From Girardia tigrina (Eukaryota; Platyhelminthes; Tricladida; Dugesiidae), in the NCBI GenBank assembly GCA_001938485.1, contig MQRK01206548.1, positions 32,230 through 96,229 on the forward strand: DNA of 64,000 nucleotides, read 5' to 3'. Each line of letters opens with the position of its first letter. The first letter of the stretch is position 1. Of this stretch, positions 57,680-64,000 are shown in pieces. A program made the position numbers and the translations under genes. Below the pieces are notes generated by a model, which worked only from the letters and a program-made list of their open reading frames with translations, was not told where the DNA came from and did no database searches.

Positions 57680-59025
57680 TTATTTGTGATGTTTTGTCCG
57701 GTCACCATTATATAGTACCAGAATGATTGGTACTGAGATCAAGAATATAACTTCATCAAACGAATTTAAGAATATAATCGAAAGAACAGTGATAAAATTA
57801 TTGCTAAATGTAGACTGGGTTAGATAACAAAGCTGATAAAAGTCATTTTAAAATTTTGTGTCCACAATTTAATATTTATGTGGTCAAAGTAATGTACGAA
57901 TTCGATCTTAGAATTGATGTATAAACATCATCTTTTTTAACTTTACCGAAAGCATTTTTATTGACTTGGTTATAATATAATGATTACATGGTAAATAAAT
58001 TCTGATTTATCATGGTTGGTTTTGTCCATTTAAATTGATTTTAGAAAATATTCTTATTGACATTATTTATATTTTATAAACTTTATCTGATATTACTGTA
58101 TGCAAAGGAAGTTCTATACCCTTTCAAATACATTTTGTGTAAGCGTAAATATCAACAAAATTATAACTACATGAAGAAAACGACATTGTTCTAAACGTCT
58201 TTGAAAAAGATTGACAATTTTATAATGCTCGTCATTTGAAACTGTTGAAGAAAATTAATGTTTATATGCTTTTGGTATAAGCCCCAGACAACAGAATCTA
58301 TCATCTATTGTAATTCAATGAGTTATCATGAAGTAAGTAAGAAAATCATTCTGAACACAAGTTAAAGGATGGCAGCAACAAAAGATGGAGAACGTCAAGC
58401 TTCGTGTGATGGATCAGAATCTTATGGAAAACCAAATTCTCTTTTCCAGATGTTCTTGTGCCCAAAGAATCATATCGTATCTCTAAAATCTTAACATAAC
58501 TTTGGATCTTATGTCTTTAAAAGAATTTTCCTCTTTAATGACGAAATGTAGATTATGAAGATGTTCTACAATACAATTTTTTATTTGAGAAAACAATATT
58601 TTAAATTACCATTCTTGTGCGTATGGATGCTTCATGATTGTATTTTGTTCGTCACGAGCTTCTTTGTCAGGAGGTTCTATTAATTTACCCATCGAAAATC
58701 TAAATTAGTAATCAATAATGTTGTATTAGACAAAAAGCTTTGGAGTACAGCTTCAAATCAATCCTTATTTCTTGCAGTTCTGGGTCCAGCAATTCCAGGT
58801 TGATATTTGAGAATGACAAAATATTCAATAATTTCTCCACGAATACTTTTCTTTTCATGTTTTAAAAATAAAGACAATAAATATAAAAATAATCTAAACT
58901 AGTAAGTAAAAAACAAATTATGTGGGAAAAACTAAACGGAATTTTTTATGTTATCTTTCGTAGAAGGAAAAATGACTATTATATTTATTTTTTTGAAAAT
59001 ATTTTTTTAATTAAGATTTCTCCTG
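57680..59025. other. Gene-poor DNA with one exon-like patch
   Basis: On the minus strand about 58700-58605 an acceptor-like ATTTAG is followed by FSMGKLIEPPDKEARDEQNT, IMKHPYAQEW and a stop. The composition looks like real protein but I do not recognise it. Upstream, GEIIEYFVILKYQPGIAGPR near 58830-58770 is open in another phase. Nothing else is supported. Confidence 0.3.
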
Positions 59026-59029
59026 TGAG

Positions 59030-59500
59030 AAGTGGTTGCAACATCAATATCAGAATTCATTTTTAACTCCAAAATTTATTTATTATAAAACAATTTTCAA
59101 ACAAATTTTTCAAATATTTCTTTAATTCATAATTAATCCGCTGATCTCTGTTTTCAAATAATTTTTAAATTATCTCAAATTACAATCAAAATAATATTTA
59201 ATTTTTCAAACATGAAAATTAATAATTTACGTATATTTAGTTTTTAGTGGAAATATTTATTTTTTTAATTTGTTGTTTATTTTAACCTTTTATAATGTTT
59301 TTAAAATTTTGTTTTTCAAATGAAATATTATATTCTGTTTTTTTAAATTTTGCATTTTTTTATGAAAAAACATGTAATTTATGTTTAGTATTTTTAAATT
59401 TTTTGAAAATACTTTATATATAATATTCAATTTTTTATGTTTAAAATATTTAATTTTTATTCTTGTCCTTAATTGATTTTAAAATTTTTAATAAAATTCA
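59030..59500 (-). repeat. Inner part of a long-TIR family copy (related to 10300-10993)
   Basis: Reverse complement of the block at 10780-10960, with the frame MNSDIDVATTSH from 59060 (minus). AT-rich DNA follows to about 59760. No head recognised. Confidence 0.45.
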
Positions 59501-60251
59501 AATAAAATGATTACTTATTTAAAATACTGTTCTATCTGTTTTCTGTTTTAATCCATTCATCTTTTTGCTAAAATAATATTTGAAACATAATATTAAATAA
59601 TATTTCAAAATATCAAATAATATTCTAATATTTCAAAATAATATTTTATACAGAATATTTTCAAATTCAAATTTAAAATATTTAATTATCATTTAATTTT
59701 TAAAATTTTCAGTTTGATTTCAATTTAAAACGATTTTTAAAACCATTTAAATTTTGATTATGGAACTAAATTAATTACCTCCTGATATGTATAAATTAAA
59801 TAAGAAAAGCAATAAAAACATTAAAAAATTGAAAAAACTATTTTCCTTGAGATGATTTGAACGCTCAACTATCAACTTCACACGAGAAACAAATTCGTGG
59901 AAACACTCACACATACACCTGTCGTCCATTGTAAAATATATGGAGAATTGAAAATTGAAATTTATTTAACTTAATTAACTTTCTTGATTAAATTTTCACT
60001 CAATCATTTATTTTCACCAAAAATGAGTAAGAGCGCAGATATCCAGACATTTGCTCTCAAAAAATTGTTTCCTATAAAACTGCTCCATGAAAAACTTGGT
60101 TTGGGTTAGAGTTAGGGTTAAAGTTAAGGTCAGAGTTAACCCTAATTTTAAGAGATTGTTCCTTAACAACTGTTCTATATTTTATTCATCGATATTATAC
60201 TTGCAATTATTTTTTGCAATTAAAATTCACCCTTTTGCTAGCAATTCACCA

Positions 60252-60350
60252 GGGAGCAATTATTTCGCAGAGCAATTGTAACAGGTTCAATTATTCTGGG
60301 AGCAATTATTTCACAGAGCAATTTTTATGGAGAATAATTCTTTGAGAGCA
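60252..60350 (+). repeat. 46-bp tandem repeat, about two units
   Basis: GGGAGCAATTATTTCGCAGA at 60252 and GGGAGCAATTATTTCACAGA at 60298, with further GAGCAATT words on either side (60210-60355). Confidence 0.8.
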
Positions 60351-60365
60351 ATTGTACGTAAATCA

Positions 60366-60530
60366 AGTGTGCAAAGTTTGGAGAAAATTGATTGAGTAAA
60401 AAGCATTCAAAAATAGGTTTCTAAATTCCATGGACATATATAGAAAGCATGGAAACATGACTCCAATTTATTTTATTGAAAGATGATCCAAATTATTAGG
60501 GATGTTTATTTTTAACTGGGGATTCAATGC
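60366..60530 (+). repeat. Dispersed repeat, copy 3
   Basis: GTGCAAAGTTTGGAGAAAAT TGATTGAGTAAAA.. matches 35812-35900, and weaker similarity continues after it. It follows directly on the GAGCAATT tandem repeat. Confidence 0.6.
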
Positions 60531-60559
60531 AGTAGCATGCAAGCAACTTTATTTTAGAA

Positions 60560-63250
60560 ACAATATATGATAAAAATGTTAAAAAATAAAAAGTATGAAA
60601 ATAAGATTCCTATTATAAAAGTTATAGGAATTTCTTGACATCCCTCCAACATTAAACCGAAGTTAAGTCACTAAAGTGTTGCATATTCGCTCCCAAACAA
60701 CTTATGCCACTTCAACCTGTTTTGCAACAAAATTGTGAGTGAAATTTGTTTATAATTTGTAAGAACAATCTTCACAAAAACAACAATACGCCCTAAAAGT
60801 ACATGAAAGAATATTTTCTATAAACTTCATTAAATGATGGACTTTCGCGTGAGCGTGCCTGGGAATTAGCAAGTCGTGTTTCCATCTTTCACTGTTTCAT
60901 TCAGCAAATGTATCAGCCACGTTATCGGATAAAATTATTTCATTATTAAAACTTATTTGGGTATTATAAAAATTATTTTAAAATCGGATTGTTGTCAAGA
61001 ATTTTAATAATCAAATTTTTTTTGAATGCCTTCCTTAAAGGAAAAGTATATTTTTTTAAAAAAAAGAGAATTCTTTTGTCATCTTTCCTTGTCTTTTGTA
61101 GTGTGGTCACACTTATTTGACAACCCTTGTCATACCACAAACAACTCATTTTAGTTATACAATCTTTCCAGGGATTTACAATTATTAAATTTCCAGCAAT
61201 TTGAAAATTTTGTGGGGTTTTCTTTATATCAAAAGTCGACAGTTCAAGTCTTCAATGCCTGGAAATTCGGGTTTGAAATTTTAAATTTCTAAAACCTAAG
61301 AGATGCACAGGATGCTGCCTAACGTAACACGATTTGTCATCAAGAATTTTTGTCGTCGAAAAACAAATATCGCATAGTTACCACAACGACATTTGGTAAC
61401 ATCCGGTCATGGTTATACAGAATACGGTTGCATTGTATGATACTGTCAAACTGGGTGCATGTACATGAAGCCTCAACGACACTTTAAATACATTCCTCTG
61501 TGTGTAAACAAATCTTAGAATTTGTATAAATAATTGTTATAATTGTGGACAGAGCGTATAATAACGAATATGACATAAACTGTCTTAATATATTATTAAT
61601 TAAACAATTATTCTTAAATTTTTATCTACAACTTCAGACAAATCTTAATAATAATAATAATAATGACTAAGCGCGACTAGCAAACGGAAACCAAGATCAT
61701 ATATTACGTATCGACGGTTAACCGTTTTTTCCATTTCTATACGTAAAAATAATTTTTCTTTAAATTTTACATAAAAATAAAATTGTTGAAAATTTTGGAT
61801 GAATTATTTTCTTTTATTCATGGTAAGCATCAGGTATTAATTAATTAATTTTATTAAAATTAAAATATTTTTAATCAAATCTTTGAAAAGAATATTTTTT
61901 TTAAATGATAATTATTAAATTATAAAAGAAATTTTTTATAATACCGCATATTGGGTTCTTGATCAAGAGAAGAAGTCATTAATGCAAAACTTTATTTCTA
62001 AAACAAATTATGCTTTTTAAACAAATATTTTCGAGGAACTTTCGCACTTTCTTTTTACACAAACCATTATAAATAAGAATAAATATCAATATTGATATTG
62101 TGATTTCAATTATTATGAATTGAAATTTTATACTTTTTTTAAAAAATTATAAGGTGATTTTATTAAAATTTTGTCACAAACATTTTGTTCAATATTTTAT
62201 TAAATTTCCATTTTAAATATACATTTAAATGTAACCGTTTCTCAATTATATATCCTCATTTTATAGCATAACATTTTCATTTCGTTTTCATAATTGTTTA
62301 AAAATTACTTTTAGATTTGATAAAATAACGTTTTAAAAATAAAAATTAAAATCGCAATTTTTGTTTAATTTAACAACTTTTAAATTACCCTTTTTTTGGA
62401 TCAAAAAATTATATTTTCAATAATTATTAAGTTTTTGTTTCAGTTAAAAAAAGCTTTTAAAAATAAAACTAATTTATATTTCTTAAAAACTCAATTTTCA
62501 GTTGTTTTCATTTAATCTTTTTTTTGTCTTAAAGCAATTATATTTTAATTTAAAATTTATGAATTAATATCATTTTTGATTTGTTTAATATTTACATCAA
62601 CGTTACAAAATAAGTTTCTAATTTATTTATTAGTTTTCACATAAAATTTTACGTTTCATATAAAATTATAATTTACTTTATTAATAATTCTATTTATTTG
62701 TTTTATGTTTACATTAAAAAAATTAATTTTATATAAATTACTTTTTTACGTCATTTTATAAAAATCTCATTTTAACATAATCTATAAATCTATTTTTCCA
62801 AATGTAATTATTGAATTATTAAATTGATTAGATTTCAAATTCTAAAATTTTATGAACTCAAAAAAAGCATCTAACACCACATAAACATATTTTATAAAAT
62901 TTATAAAAAAAATATCATCAAATTTTTAATAAAAAAAATGGGAAAAATGTGACAAAAAAGTTAAACTTTTAATCATATTTCTATATTTTAATATTTTTCA
63001 ATTTAAATAAGGGTAGACATTTATTATTATTATTAATTATTTTTTATTCATAAATTTATAAAATTTGATTATTTTATTGTGTTTACAAGTTACTAATTTA
63101 TGTAGCGATTATCAGTTGAAACTAAACTTATTATTAAAAGAAAATGTCATAAAAAATGTTTTTAAGGAAAACTGATAAAAACAATATTTGATATTTCTCA
63201 GTATAACAATTTATTATAAATATACTATTTACAAACTGGTAGCAATTCAT
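60560..63250. other. AT-rich intergenic DNA
   Basis: No supported gene. Contains the short repeat at 61372-61420 and a TAA microsatellite near 61648-61663. From 61800 on it is very A+T-rich. Confidence 0.55.
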
Positions 63251-63252
63251 TG

Positions 63253-63973
63253 ATGATCCCTGCCAGATGCGGGAAAGTATTAGTGTTATCTTAAACTGTT
63301 TACCTTGTTTTCTTAATTAATTGAGTTGATAAAGCTTGTAAATGCACAATCCGTATTGGGTCAATATTATGCTACATTTCCTCATAATAGCTTTTTAATC
63401 CAGCTGCGACCTCACTTCGACAGATTGAACTTAAAACACGAAACATTTATTTACCGTTTTATTTTTCGTTTTATTAATTAATCGAATTTTCTCGATTTTT
63501 CTAATATTTTTATTTATTTTTTCTTGAATTTTCTTTATATGGATCGACAACCTTCTGTAAACAAGAATGGTCGACTGGGTCCGATCCCGTTCTCCAGCTT
63601 CCACAAGGACAACTTGTACGAGAAATTAATCGCGAAGACAATAGAAAACTTTTCGACTCGAATTTTATCATCCAACTTCATCAATGTAATCCCAATGGTT
63701 TGGAGTTATTTCCGTCAAGTAATTCCCTATCTTTTCCTGATCAAAATTGGCTTCCCAATGATCCGAACCCTTGTCCCGATTTTCCTAATATTAATAATAA
63801 TATTGAAAGTCAAGAACTGCCTGCATATTGTATTTCCTTTTAATTTTAAATTAATTTTAATAATTTCTTTCAGTTCCTCCGCAATTTCAAACCAGTTTCG
63901 ATTCCTCAACTGAACCTACATATTTTACAGTTTTTCCTCATACATCTCCGAAATTCTGTATCGACTCGTATCT
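63253..63973 (+). pseudogene. Second copy of ETS gene segment (truncated by window end)
   Basis: Same 721 bp as 54233-54953. After 63973 the match to the third ETS exon drops at once to about three quarters of bases, and the ETS reading frame meets a TAA (TATCTAAATTAA). Upstream of 63253 the flank shares only AAACTGG.AGC with the left copy's flank. It may be the start of a diverged paralogue repaired by gene conversion, a pseudogene, or an assembly duplication. Confidence 0.8.
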
Positions 63974-64000
63974 AAATTAAACAGCTGATTCATGTCCCCC

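Noticed and set aside
1-64000. CRISPR array, operons, bacterial ribosome sites
   Set aside because: No such structure; introns and transposons show eukaryotic nuclear DNA.
1-64000. tRNA genes
   Set aside because: Scanned by eye for the GGTTCGAnTCC box and cloverleaf context; no convincing case was seen.

Overview
This window looks like nuclear DNA of a small-genome invertebrate metazoan. It is roughly 70-75% A+T, has very short introns (44-55 bp in the one clear multi-exon gene), carries an ETS1/2-class transcription factor, and holds animal-type transposons (mariner of several groups, Tigger/pogo, hAT, MULE, Penelope-like elements, a 5S-rRNA-derived SINE). A flatworm, dicyemid/orthonectid-like or similar lineage would fit, but nothing here fixes the phylum.

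Layout. 1-10 kb: a decayed irritans-type mariner, AT-rich DNA, a Ty3/gypsy relic, and a Tigger element whose reading frame is split by a 1.1-kb insertion carrying an LSm3-like sequence. 10-16 kb: a MULE transposase piece joined to a mariner 3' half, then a 2.4-kb element with long terminal inverted repeats around a GC-richer minisatellite. 16-28 kb: mostly empty AT-rich DNA with a mariner relic, a hAT relic and a GC-rich island. 28-35 kb: mariner and Penelope-like ends, a second long-inverted-repeat element enclosing a CYRI/FAM49 gene fragment, a 342-bp perfect palindrome, a LINE 3' end, a UPF0729 (C18orf32-like) gene, a PKA-like kinase exon and a Penelope-like GIY-YIG tail. 35-48 kb: a 5S-derived SINE that shares its tail with the LINE, several MITEs, two fairly complete but dead mariners, and more Penelope-like tails. 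48-53 kb: nearly featureless. 53-56 kb: the ETS gene, the only convincing intact multi-exon gene. 56-64 kb: MITE and hAT remains, dispersed repeats, and at the right edge an apparently identical second copy of about 720 bp of the ETS gene.

The most interesting material is (1) a family with long inverted ends sharing a head that starts GTGAGGAATATT and an inward-facing short Asn/Ser/Asp-rich reading frame, one member of which appears to have captured part of a CYRI gene; (2) the SINE/LINE pair sharing a tail; (3) the LSm3 copy inside Tigger with a 7-bp target duplication; (4) the perfect palindrome; and (5) the ETS duplication with sharp identity edges. All family calls come from reading translated sequence by eye; no database search was possible. 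Host-gene fragments (LSm3, CYRI, PKA) look broken or partial. Only ETS and perhaps UPF0729 look like functioning loci.
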